Shown here piece after piece: positions 5,450 through 12,430 of a DNA stretch of 12,430 nucleotides. Where the stretch lies: positions 1 to 12,430 of the forward strand of contig JANWKD010000047.1 of assembly GCA_025451595.1 (NCBI GenBank). Reading direction: 5' to 3'. The notes under the pieces were generated by a model. That model did not search any database and was not told the DNA's origin. It worked only from the letters and a program-made list of their open reading frames with translations. The number at the start of each line of letters is the position of its first letter. The first letter of the stretch is position 1. This DNA comes from Candidatus Babeliales bacterium. GTDB taxonomy: Bacteria > Babelota > Babeliae > Babelales > JANWKD01. The translations under genes and the position numbers were made by a program.

Positions 5450-6856
5450 TCATTTTGGTTCATCATACCCTTCAAGACCAATAACTTCATTACGAGCTAT
5501 TGCTTGATTAAATCGATTACCCAATAAGTAGGCTGTTAGCGTCCATACAATAACAATAATAGCAAAAAATATCGTATGAATCGGGAAAAATATGGTAGAA
5601 CCTAATAGTTCCGAAAAGGCGTTAAAGCTCGACCCGAACCCCTTGGCAAATTTTCCTCCAAACGCGTCTACCCACGATTTAGATTTAAATTTCATATCTT
5701 TTATAGTTGGAATGTAGAGACTTTCCCTGACCGGTTGAGCAAATGCATAGTTAATTGATCTTAATAGTATCAATACCACAATGAGCGTATTGGGGGTATA
5801 ATTTGCTAGGAATAAAAATAACAAAAGACCGGTAGAAATGGGAATCAGCAATAAGCAAATGCGTTCGCCAAGCCTATTTAATAATGCTCGAGTTCCAATA
5901 AATGAAATAAAAAAACCGACTAAATGCTGCAAGAATGCAACTTTAAATAAAAAATAGCTCATATCAGAAATTACGGGCGAGAGTGAACGAGCAAGGCCAA
6001 GTCGCTGATAGCTCAATACGGTTTGTACGGTTTCATAAAAAACGAGCATACCAAAAATACCCAGCACGTACGGCCATCGAATTAACATAATCAAACCAGA
6101 AAGAATATTCGTTGATTTTGATTCTTTGCGTTTCTCTTTTTCAACCTGATACACCGCTTCGTATCCATGCAAATAACGTCCTGGTACCTTTTTAATTAAA
6201 AGGTAAATGACCATAGGAATGCATAATACAAACAATGAGAACATGCCTAATAGTATCTGATGACTCAGTACATCGGTACATAATCGACAACCCAGGGAAT
6301 TTTTATATCCCAAAATTATCATCGCAAATCCGGCGGTTAGCATTCCTCCAATTTTTGACCCCGACACAAGTAACGCATAATTATTTTTTGCTTCTTCAGG
6401 ACTATAAATTGAATTTGAAAATGCCCAAAAAACACTTACCACAAAAGGCGAAAAACCCTCGATAAAAAAATAGAAAAACCATCCAAAGAAGCGGTGAGGA
6501 CTCGCATCTGTATTTGTAATACCAATAGTAGGATGACCGACTAAATAAATACATAGAAACCCAATGATACCATATAAAATACTGTAAAAGCATAATAATT
6601 GATATCGACGCATTTTATCTACTAAAAATGAATAAAATAAGATTGCAGGAATTAAAATAAACATAACTGCAATACGAGCCCACGGAACATATTCCTTACC
6701 AACAACACTTACAAAAATAGAATCTTTTAGTTCCTTTACTAGCGTATAAGCACCAATGACGAGAAAAAAAGCGGCTGTTAACAAAGCCAACTTTAAACGT
6801 TCTTGTTTATCAACGTTAATTAACGAATTAACAAATTCCTTGAGCTTGTTACCCAT
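5450..6856 (-). CDS. tlc: ATP/ADP translocase family nucleotide transporter (NTT-A)
   Basis: A Tlc/NTT carrier of the inner membrane, about 11-12 helices; such carriers exchange host ATP for ADP or import other nucleotides. Numbering from the GTG at 6877 (475 residues), family blocks are VKELKDSIFVSVVG (47-60), FIEGFSPFVVSVFWAF (138-153), INYAFAQPVRESLYIP (375-390) and GGKFAKGFGSSFN (407-419). I prefer ATG 6854-6856 (468 residues): AGGA lies 5 nt before it, while the GTG has no visible binding site, and the N-terminus then matches the paralogue in length. Where well-studied ATP/ADP exchangers have 'VE-x-x-WK' and NTT-B has LDYNFK, this protein reads LSYQRL (288-293), so the acidic residue is replaced by Ser289. 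Substrate may therefore differ. A terminator separates it from NTT-B upstream; rpsB follows about 190 nt downstream. Confidence 0.93.
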   Translation of the reverse strand: MGNKLKEFVNSLINVDKQERLKLALLTAAFFLVIGAYTLVKELKDSIFVSVVGKEYVPWARIAVMFILIPAILFYSFLVDKMRRYQLLCFYSILYGIIGFLCIYLVGHPTIGITNTDASPHRFFGWFFYFFIEGFSPFVVSVFWAFSNSIYSPEEAKNNYALLVSGSKIGGMLTAGFAMIILGYKNSLGCRLCTDVLSHQILLGMFSLFVLCIPMVIYLLIKKVPGRYLHGYEAVYQVEKEKRKESKSTNILSGLIMLIRWPYVLGIFGMLVFYETVQTVLSYQRLGLARSLSPVISDMSYFLFKVAFLQHLVGFFISFIGTRALLNRLGERICLLLIPISTGLLLFLFLANYTPNTLIVVLILLRSINYAFAQPVRESLYIPTIKDMKFKSKSWVDAFGGKFAKGFGSSFNAFSELLGSTIFFPIHTIFFAIIVIVWTLTAYLLGNRFNQAIARNEVIGLEGYDEPK

Positions 6857-6901
6857 ATTGTTCCTAAACTCAGCCACAATTATTACGAGTATTTATATAA
6901 A

Positions 6902-6939
6902 ATTAATGCCTTCTTAATGAAAAATAAGAAGGCATTAAT
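6902..6939 (-). terminator. Intrinsic terminator downstream of NTT-B
   Basis: A perfect 15-bp inverted repeat (6902-6916 with 6925-6939, 8-base loop) lies 27 nt beyond the NTT-B stop. On the minus strand it is followed by TTTATAT. It sits between the two translocase genes, so NTT-A probably needs its own promoter or depends on read-through. Confidence 0.65.
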
Positions 6940-6965
6940 AATTTCGATTATCAACAAATTAGCAA

Positions 6966-8381
6966 TTAAACAATAACACGCTTTTGGTCAACTGCTTTTT
7001 TATACGTTCTTCCAAGACCAAGCGCAATAAAGAACCAAATGCCTACAATTCCCAATGACGTAAATGTACAAAGAGAAATAAAGAAGCTTAACCCTTCAAT
7101 AGCTCCATATTGGCCAATAAACCATTTTCTCCAACCGTTAACGGCAGATCCCAGCGCTTTAGAACCACGCGATCCGTACATTTCAATAAATGCTTGTGAT
7201 TTATATTTCGCTTCTTTCGATGTAGGAATATACAGCTGCTTCATTGACGGTTGGTTCAATGCGTAGTTAACTGCTTTAGAAAGAACCATGATCCAGAACA
7301 AAATACCAAGAACTGGGTACCACCAGAATGTTAAAACCGCAATCCCAATTAATGGCGGTAAACACATTAACGACACGCCTAATCCAAGAACTCGTTGAAT
7401 CTTGTTAATACCAAGAATAATGCTGAATAGCGAAATGATTCCAACCCACATGCCATAAGAAGCTAAATAGAGGGTAGAAGCGTGCGCAGACGGATATGCA
7501 GCATTCACAAATGTTTTAAAATTATAGTCAAGAATGGTTACAATGACTTCGTAAGCGGTAATAATGGCAAATATTCCCAATAAGTAACCAGAAGAGAATA
7601 ATAGCTTTAATCCTTCCAAGAAACCTGGCTCTTCTTCTTTATGGCTAACTTCTTTAGTTGCTTGAAAGCCAATTAATTGTTCTTTTGGCGTTACGGCCAT
7701 AAAATAGCGGACTAACGCAATGATGCTAAAAATAAGGATGGCAGCAAAAACAATCATGCCCGCCAAAACGGTAGCACTTTGTTGCGCAGCTTCTTTGGGA
7801 ATTTCACCTTCTGGCCCAATTTCAAATGAAGTAAATCTACCGACTAAGAATTGTAAAAACCAGGGACCAAAAATATTACCAAGCTGACCGCCAAGCGCTA
7901 CAACAGGAAAACCACGTGATGCTGATTCAGGCGTTGTTGTGTCAGCAGCAAATGCCCAGAAAAGAGCTACAATTAATGATCCAAAGCTCTCAACATAGAC
8001 GTACCACGCCCAGCCCCACCAGCGCGTTGGGCTTACTATTGCGTTAGCCAATCCCCAGGTAGGAGAATATGCTAAAAATGCAAAAATTATTGCCAAAACT
8101 CCGTAAATAGCGCACAATGCGTAAAAAAGCTTTTGACGTGGAAATAAATCAACGAGCTTATTGTAAATGAGCACCAAAGGAAAAACGATTAAGAGCGAAA
8201 GCCATTTTGCATAAGGAATATAGTTACTACCAACAACGCTCATAAAGATTGAATCCTTGAGCGGCCGCAACATCCAATACGTACCTATTATGAATCCAAA
8301 GATTAACGAGAGAAGCCCAAACTTTTTAAGCTCTTCCTTTTGAAAGTTACCCCACCATGATCTTGCAATCTGAGACAGCAT
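6966..8381 (-). CDS. tlc: ATP/ADP translocase family nucleotide transporter (NTT-B)
   Basis: This is a 471-residue Tlc/NTT carrier, polytopic and integral to the inner membrane. Blocks are MLRPLKDSIFMSVVG (37-51), WYVYVESFGSLIVALFWAFA (126-145), VTILDYNFK (281-289), VNYALNQPSMKQLYIPTSKE (371-390) and GSRGSKALGSAVN (403-415). Charged residues in positions typical of the family are K42, E131, D285 and K408. A hydrophilic loop (about 229-255) divides the protein in the middle. ATG 8379-8381 has GAGGAAAAT in front. It is paralogous to NTT-A, which lies downstream in the same direction and has the same block order, so the pair arose by duplication or separate gain. ATP/ADP exchange is the default guess; other nucleotide specificities occur in this family. 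Confidence 0.95.
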   Translation of the reverse strand: MLSQIARSWWGNFQKEELKKFGLLSLIFGFIIGTYWMLRPLKDSIFMSVVGSNYIPYAKWLSLLIVFPLVLIYNKLVDLFPRQKLFYALCAIYGVLAIIFAFLAYSPTWGLANAIVSPTRWWGWAWYVYVESFGSLIVALFWAFAADTTTPESASRGFPVVALGGQLGNIFGPWFLQFLVGRFTSFEIGPEGEIPKEAAQQSATVLAGMIVFAAILIFSIIALVRYFMAVTPKEQLIGFQATKEVSHKEEEPGFLEGLKLLFSSGYLLGIFAIITAYEVIVTILDYNFKTFVNAAYPSAHASTLYLASYGMWVGIISLFSIILGINKIQRVLGLGVSLMCLPPLIGIAVLTFWWYPVLGILFWIMVLSKAVNYALNQPSMKQLYIPTSKEAKYKSQAFIEMYGSRGSKALGSAVNGWRKWFIGQYGAIEGLSFFISLCTFTSLGIVGIWFFIALGLGRTYKKAVDQKRVIV

Positions 8382-8403
8382 ATTTTCCTCATTATAGATT
8401 TGT

Positions 8404-8432
8404 TAAATAAAATATATTTTTAAATGTATCAA
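8404..8432 (-). promoter_or_regulatory. Possible NTT-B promoter
   Basis: TTGATA (8427-8432) and TATTTA (8404-8409) on the minus strand are 17 nt apart. A start near 8397 would leave a short leader that still contains the Shine-Dalgarno sequence. In DNA this AT-rich the match is only suggestive. Confidence 0.3.
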
Positions 8433-8448
8433 AAGATTAATCATTTGT

Positions 8449-8476
8449 AAAAAAAATCAACTAATTCAACATTAGT
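8449..8476 (-). terminator. Weak terminator or attenuator-like hairpin ahead of NTT-B
   Basis: On the minus strand ACTAAT-GTTGA-ATTAGT (8460-8476) is followed after TGA by eight T (8449-8456). The 6-bp stem has one G-C pair, so it is weak by the usual rules. It lies between the 29-codon ORF and NTT-B and could end a short transcript or act as an attenuator. Confidence 0.35.
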
Positions 8477-8533
8477 AATAATCGATTTATATAATAGCAT
8501 TACGGTCAGAAACTATATCATAAATACCCCTTC

Positions 8534-8623
8534 TTAATATTTTTTTAAAAACCCGCTGTTAATATTGATGCTTTTCTTGAGATTAACCTTAATTACAATA
8601 TTGCTAAAACGGTATTTACTCAT
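8534..8623 (-). CDS. Possible 29-residue basic peptide or leader peptide
   Basis: ATG 8621-8623 is preceded by GGAG at 7 nt, one of the better ribosome binding sites in this gap. The 29-residue product starts MSKYRFSNIVIKVNLKK and ends SGFLKKY before TAA. It is Lys/Ile/Asn-rich, with no hydrophobic helix and no family I know. It is on the NTT-B strand, 152 nt upstream, with a hairpin plus T8 between them, an order seen in leader-peptide attenuators. Chance is a real alternative at this length and base composition. Confidence 0.3.
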   Translation of the reverse strand: MSKYRFSNIVIKVNLKKSININSGFLKKY

Positions 8624-8981
8624 CTTAATTCTCCAAAAATATACGAACAATAAAAACATTTTGCAATATCATTCCTTAAAAGTTGAATTATCTTTCTATA
8701 ATTACAAGAATAGCAATTTCTAAATTTTCCCCCTAAAAATATTCATTTTGAATATTACAGACTCAAAGCTATCTCTATGAGCAAATATGAACGCCAAGCG
8801 CTCTACTTTCAATTCCTCTCCAGGCTTAAAAACGAAAATTTCAGGTAACGCAGAATGAAGGTAGCATGCAAATGATTTACTAAATAACCTTTTTTTGATA
8901 AAATTTAATCAATGAACAATTTATGATCAATATTTTTGCAAAATCAATCAAAATAATTCAAATTTACTATTTGGAAATATT

Positions 8982-11423
8982 ATGGCCTATGAAGAAATAA
9001 ATAAAACACAGGGAGAAGAGCTCAAAAATAAAGAAATTTTTTTGCCACTTTTACCATTAAAAAATGTAATTATTTTACCAAAAACAATTTTACCCATTAT
9101 TGTTGGGCGAGCATCATCCATTCAAGCAGTGGAACATGCGTTGCAATATGATAAAATAATTTTTATCAGCACTCAGCAGGATCATACTATAGAAAATCCT
9201 TCCGAAAAAGATGTTTTTCAAATAGGAACACGCGCATCTATTTTGCAAGTAATGCGTATGCCAAATGGCGCATTAAAGATTTTAGTAGAAGGAACGTGCC
9301 GCGCTAAAATTAACTACGCTATGCCAATGGACAAGTTTACAGGGGTGTATGTCGAAGATTTACCAACTACTGGTCTTGAAAAAAGTATCGAGGTTGAAGC
9401 ATTATGGAGACACCTGAAAGAATTATATGAGTCATATATAAAACTGAATGATAAAGTCCCCGCAGATCTTATGTCTTTAGCAAAAAACAGTGAAGATATG
9501 GATACTATTGCTGACACGCTGGCGGTTCATATTAATTTATCATTTAATGATCGACAAGAAATCCTGGAAACGGTTAATTTAAAAGAGCGACTGACTAAGC
9601 TCAATGAAAAGCTATTGGCCGAAATAGAAATTATTCAAACCGAACAGCGCATTCGTGGCCGCATTCAGAGCCAGGTTGAAAAAAGCCAGCGAGAATACTA
9701 TTTGACTGAACAGATAAAAGCTATTCACAAAGAACTCGGTCGCGATGATTATACTGCTGAGATAAATCAGATTAGAGCGAAAATTAAAACATTAGGTTTA
9801 ACGCCAGAAGCACATGAAAAAGTAGAAAAGGAATTACGTCGCTTAGAACAAATGCCGCCCTTATCATCTGAAGCAGTGGTGAGCAGAAATTATATAGACT
9901 GGATTATATCGTTACCTTGGAAAAAACAAAGTAAGGATACTATCAGTTTAGCTCAAGCAGAAAAAATATTAAGCCAACATCATGCCGGTTTGATAAAGCC
10001 AAAAGAACGCATTATCGAATTTATTGCCGCAAAAAAATTTGCAAAAACAATTGAGCGATCGCCTATTATCTGTTTGGTGGGACCTCCGGGCGTAGGTAAA
10101 ACTTCTCTTGCACAATCGATTGCACAAAGTTTAGGTCGAGAATTTGTGCGAATCTCATTAGGTGGCATCAAAGACGAAGCGGAAATTCGCGGTCATCGTC
10201 GTACGTATATCGGTGCGCTGCCAGGTAAATTAATTCAAGCTATGCGCAAAGCAAAAACGATGAATCCCGTTATTTTACTGGATGAAATTGACAAAATGGC
10301 GCGAGACATACATGGCGACCCAGCGTCTGCGCTTCTTGAAGTTTTAGATCCAGAACAAAACAGATCTTTTGTCGATCATTTTTTAGATATCGAATATGAT
10401 CTTTCTAAAGTAATGTTTATTGCAACTGCCAATATGATGGAAGGAATACCATATCCATTATTTGACCGTATGGAAATAATCACGCTTACGGGATACACCG
10501 AAGAAGAAAAATTGGAAATTGCAAAAAATTTCCTCATTCCCAAGGGATTAAAAGAATACCAATTAAAATCTCAAGAATTTCAAATTGGTGATGAAGAGAT
10601 CCGCAAAATCATTACGCAATATACAAAAGAAGCCGGTGTTCGGCAATTAGAGCGCATGATTACCAAACTTATGCGCAAAGCGATTCAATTGCTCTTAAAA
10701 GATAAAAAGATCACCAGTTTGAAAATAATCGATGAGTTGCTCAAAGATTGGCTTGGTAATCCCAAATTTAAAAAAACAACACTCGATCTCAAAAAAGAAC
10801 GCATTGGTCTTGCGACAGGTCTTGCCTGGACAGAGTTTGGTGGCGACGTGCTTGAAATCGAAGTTGCCGTGTTGCCAGGCAAAGGTGGCCTTACCTTAAC
10901 AGGTCAGCTTGGCGAGGTAATGCAAGAATCAGCGCATGCTGCTCTCAGTTATATTCGGTCCAGAGCGCCTGAGCTTGGTCTTAAAAATTCATTTTACTCG
11001 GCAAAAGATATTCACGTACATATCCCCGAAGGAGCAACCCCTAAAGATGGTCCTTCAGCCGGCATTACTATGTGCACTGCCCTCGTTTCTGCGTTGACTA
11101 AAAATCCCACCGTGCCACATGCGGCAATGACTGGTGAAATTACCCTACGCGGCCGAATTCTTGCTATTGGTGGATTAAAAGAGAAGCTATTAGCGGCCAA
11201 ACAACATGATATTTCACGTGTTTTTGTACCCAAAGAAAACGTTGACGATTATCTTGAAATAAAAAAAGAAATACCCTCAGATCTTGAAATAATTTTTGTA
11301 GAACATATGGACGAAGTTCTTACTAAAGCGCTGGTTAAAAACCCATTCGAAAAAAACAGCAAACAGGCTCCGGACGAAGAGACAACAAAAAAAACTAAAA
11401 AAGCGCGATCCAAAAAAGCTTGA
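8982..11423 (+). CDS. lon: ATP-dependent Lon protease
   Basis: Lon is a cytoplasmic hexameric AAA+ serine protease that degrades misfolded and regulatory proteins. The 813 residues show the substrate-binding LonN domain (about 19-215), a coiled-coil region (about 200-295), Walker A GPPGVGKT (367-374), Walker B LLDEID (432-437), sensor-1 ATAN (481-484) and the protease domain from about 605. The Ser-Lys dyad is S692 in DGPSAG and K735 in GLKEKLL, with the same 43-residue spacing as in E. coli Lon. A Lys-rich tail (about 791-813) follows the protease domain. ATG 8982 fits the family N-terminus; its binding site is weak (GGAAA, 6 nt). The gene is monocistronic, divergent from NTT-B, and closes with a strong terminator. 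Confidence 0.98.
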   Translation: MAYEEINKTQGEELKNKEIFLPLLPLKNVIILPKTILPIIVGRASSIQAVEHALQYDKIIFISTQQDHTIENPSEKDVFQIGTRASILQVMRMPNGALKILVEGTCRAKINYAMPMDKFTGVYVEDLPTTGLEKSIEVEALWRHLKELYESYIKLNDKVPADLMSLAKNSEDMDTIADTLAVHINLSFNDRQEILETVNLKERLTKLNEKLLAEIEIIQTEQRIRGRIQSQVEKSQREYYLTEQIKAIHKELGRDDYTAEINQIRAKIKTLGLTPEAHEKVEKELRRLEQMPPLSSEAVVSRNYIDWIISLPWKKQSKDTISLAQAEKILSQHHAGLIKPKERIIEFIAAKKFAKTIERSPIICLVGPPGVGKTSLAQSIAQSLGREFVRISLGGIKDEAEIRGHRRTYIGALPGKLIQAMRKAKTMNPVILLDEIDKMARDIHGDPASALLEVLDPEQNRSFVDHFLDIEYDLSKVMFIATANMMEGIPYPLFDRMEIITLTGYTEEEKLEIAKNFLIPKGLKEYQLKSQEFQIGDEEIRKIITQYTKEAGVRQLERMITKLMRKAIQLLLKDKKITSLKIIDELLKDWLGNPKFKKTTLDLKKERIGLATGLAWTEFGGDVLEIEVAVLPGKGGLTLTGQLGEVMQESAHAALSYIRSRAPELGLKNSFYSAKDIHVHIPEGATPKDGPSAGITMCTALVSALTKNPTVPHAAMTGEITLRGRILAIGGLKEKLLAAKQHDISRVFVPKENVDDYLEIKKEIPSDLEIIFVEHMDEVLTKALVKNPFEKNSKQAPDEETTKKTKKARSKKA

Positions 11424-11430
11424 TAATTTT

Positions 11431-11467
11431 TTATCCCTGTTGTAAAAAACAGGGATAATTATTTTTT
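11431..11467 (+). terminator. Intrinsic terminator of lon
   Basis: TTATCCCTGTT (11431-11441) pairs perfectly with AACAGGGATAA (11448-11458) around a 6-base loop, and TTATTTTTT follows. It starts 8 nt after the lon stop. Its T tract overlaps the last codons of the convergent cmk gene. The minus side has no T tract, so it mainly serves lon. Confidence 0.9.
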
Positions 11468-12142
11468 CTTCTCTTTTACCACATTAAGCATTGCATCAAC
11501 CGTTTGAGCAATAGTCAAACAGGTATTATCGATAACGGTCGCATCAGTTGGTTTTATTAATGGCGCGAGCTTTCTCTTGGTATCTCGCTCATCTCTTTCT
11601 TGGACAACCTGGATAGCTTGTTGCAATGAAACGTCTTGTCCCTTTTGTTTTTGATCCTGTTGCCATCGTCGTGCACGTTGACTACTATCTGCTATTAAGA
11701 AAAATTTAATGGGAGCGTCAGGAAAGATGACTGATCCACAATCTCTTCCTTCAATTATCACATTATGATTACGAGCCAACTCGCGCTCGTAGTGCATTAA
11801 AAAATTACGCGCTATTTGGCTGGTACCCAACACAGAAGCTGCTTTGTCGATCATAGGACTTTTAAGAAATTGCGTAATATCCTCTTGTTGATAGGTAATT
11901 TGAACCAATCCTTCTGGTAAATAGTGATACGTAAGATCGTCTACGCGTATCGCATTATTAAAATCATGGGAAGAAAGCTCAGATAGCTGTTCTATAATAA
12001 AGGATTTTTTATATAATAAAATATAAGCAATCGCTCTAAAAAGCATGCCCGTATTGATATAATAATATCCCAATTGCTGCGCAAGTAAGCGGGAAGCCGT
12101 TGATTTACCGCTTGCGCTTGGTCCGTCTATGGTAATAATCAT
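11459..12142 (-). CDS. cmk: Cytidylate kinase
   Basis: Cmk phosphorylates CMP and dCMP with ATP in the cytoplasm, feeding CTP and dCTP pools. The 227-residue product has the family length. It carries the P-loop GPSASGKST (7-15), the substrate helix start YINTGMLFRA (28-37, usual form YLDTGAMYRA), EGRDCGSVIFPDAPIKFFL (131-149), the lid arginines RARR (156-159) and RDERDTKRKLAPLIKP (183-198) near the C-terminus. ATG 12140-12142 lies 3 nt after the recJ stop, with a modest GAGA binding site inside recJ, so the two are probably co-translated. In many bacteria cmk precedes rpsA; here nothing follows it on this strand before lon, which converges. In a host-dependent cell with nucleotide carriers, Cmk would salvage imported or recycled CMP (inference). 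Confidence 0.96.
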   Translation of the reverse strand: MIITIDGPSASGKSTASRLLAQQLGYYYINTGMLFRAIAYILLYKKSFIIEQLSELSSHDFNNAIRVDDLTYHYLPEGLVQITYQQEDITQFLKSPMIDKAASVLGTSQIARNFLMHYERELARNHNVIIEGRDCGSVIFPDAPIKFFLIADSSQRARRWQQDQKQKGQDVSLQQAIQVVQERDERDTKRKLAPLIKPTDATVIDNTCLTIAQTVDAMLNVVKEKKK

Positions 12143-12145
12143 ATA

Positions 12146-12430
12146 TTAATTCTCTATAGTAAAGTATACGTCTAGCCCAACTAATTCAATGGATGTTTTT
12201 CCATTCCAATAATTTTCCGAGACTTGTGCCGTTATACACAATGACTGTTGTCCTAATTGCAAAAACTTATCATATAGTTCAGGACGATTAAAAAATACGA
12301 CTGGTTTGATAATGCCATCGGCAAAAACAAAACATTTTACATGCGCTTCTTTCATAAGCTGAGGGGATTGCACTAAGCTCACATTTTGCAAAATAAAAAT
12401 AGGCGCTGGATTTTCATGTCCAAATGGCTC
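12146..12430 (-). CDS. recJ: Single-strand DNA exonuclease RecJ, C-terminal part
   Basis: The open frame continues through the right edge of the window, so only the last 94 residues are seen. It begins EPFGHENPAPIFI, the hallmark of the RecJ C-terminal OB-type domain (commonly EPFG-x-GNP-x-P-x-F), and ends GKTSIELVGLDVYF. RecJ degrades single-stranded DNA 5' to 3' in recombination and mismatch repair. Its DHH catalytic motifs lie outside. A TTG at 12389-12391 could be mistaken for a start but is internal. The residue after the hallmark histidine is Glu rather than the commoner Gly, which is within family variation. cmk follows after 3 nt. Confidence 0.9.
   Translation of the reverse strand, partial: EPFGHENPAPIFILQNVSLVQSPQLMKEAHVKCFVFADGIIKPVVFFNRPELYDKFLQLGQQSLCITAQVSENYWNGKTSIELVGLDVYFTIEN

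Larger units (their letters stand above)
8382..8981. other. 600-bp intergenic region between divergent NTT-B and lon
   Basis: This AT-rich stretch must contain the divergent control regions of NTT-B and lon. For NTT-B a promoter, a weak attenuator-like hairpin and a 29-codon ORF are listed separately. For lon I see TTGATA at 8895-8900 and TATGAT at 8922-8927, but the 21-nt spacing is too long to call. The start codon of lon is preceded by only a weak GGAAA. No CIRCE-type heat-shock repeat is visible. The stretch 8760-8880 is less AT-rich and holds a 23-codon ORF without a binding site; it may be decayed coding DNA. Confidence 0.6.

Noticed and set aside
6857..6877. GTG start for NTT-A, adding seven residues
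   Set aside because: No binding site precedes the GTG, while ATG 6856 has AGGA at good spacing. Not excluded.
8777..8848. 23-codon + strand ORF
   Set aside because: No Shine-Dalgarno sequence and too short to support; kept only as a possible remnant.
8860..8981. Heat-shock operator (CIRCE) ahead of lon
   Set aside because: The TTAGCACTC/GAGTGCTAA pair is absent.
12146..12391. 81-residue protein starting at TTG 12391
   Set aside because: The frame continues to the window edge with the RecJ hallmark, so this is an internal codon of a partial recJ.
1..12430. CRISPR array, insertion sequence, integrase or defence system
   Set aside because: No regularly spaced repeats, transposase, terminal inverted repeats or effector genes were seen in either strand.

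Overview
The window looks like chromosome from an AT-rich, gene-dense, host-dependent bacterium. The main clue is two tandem ATP/ADP-translocase (Tlc/NTT) genes, a transporter family of bacteria that import nucleotides from a eukaryotic host. The other genes are universal housekeeping genes. Candidatus Dependentiae (TM6, e.g. Babela-like) is my best guess; Chlamydiae and Rickettsiales/Holosporales are alternatives. This is inference from gene content, since no phylogeny could be run.

Layout. At 1-115 is the 3' end of an unidentified + strand gene, ending in a strong hairpin terminator. A short hpf-type ribosome hibernation gene (139-468, -) faces it. A divergent small membrane protein (634-942, +) follows. 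From 946 to 8381 everything is on the minus strand. Read in transcription order it is: translocase NTT-B (6966-8381), a hairpin terminator, translocase NTT-A (5450-6856), a structured leader, rpsB, tRNA-Ser(GGA), the 4.5S SRP RNA, dnaX and der. dnaX and der overlap by 17 nt, and only 11 nt separate rpsB from the tRNA. The 600-bp gap at 8382-8981 is the largest non-coding stretch. It holds the divergent control regions of NTT-B and lon, a possible 29-codon ORF and an attenuator-like hairpin. lon (8982-11423, +) converges on cmk (11459-12142, -), with a terminator between them. cmk lies 3 nt behind the 3' part of recJ, which runs off the right edge.

Functionally the window joins host nucleotide import (NTT-A, NTT-B) and CMP/dCMP phosphorylation (cmk) with translation (S2, tRNA-Ser, HPF, Der), protein targeting (SRP RNA), replication and repair (DnaX, RecJ) and proteolysis (Lon).

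I found no CRISPR array, transposon, prophage or defence system. The most interesting items are regulatory: a 10-A slippery run in dnaX, a stem-loop leader in front of rpsB that could be an S2 autoregulatory element, and the small-ORF/hairpin leader of NTT-B. The divergence of the two translocases at a normally charged position is also worth checking.
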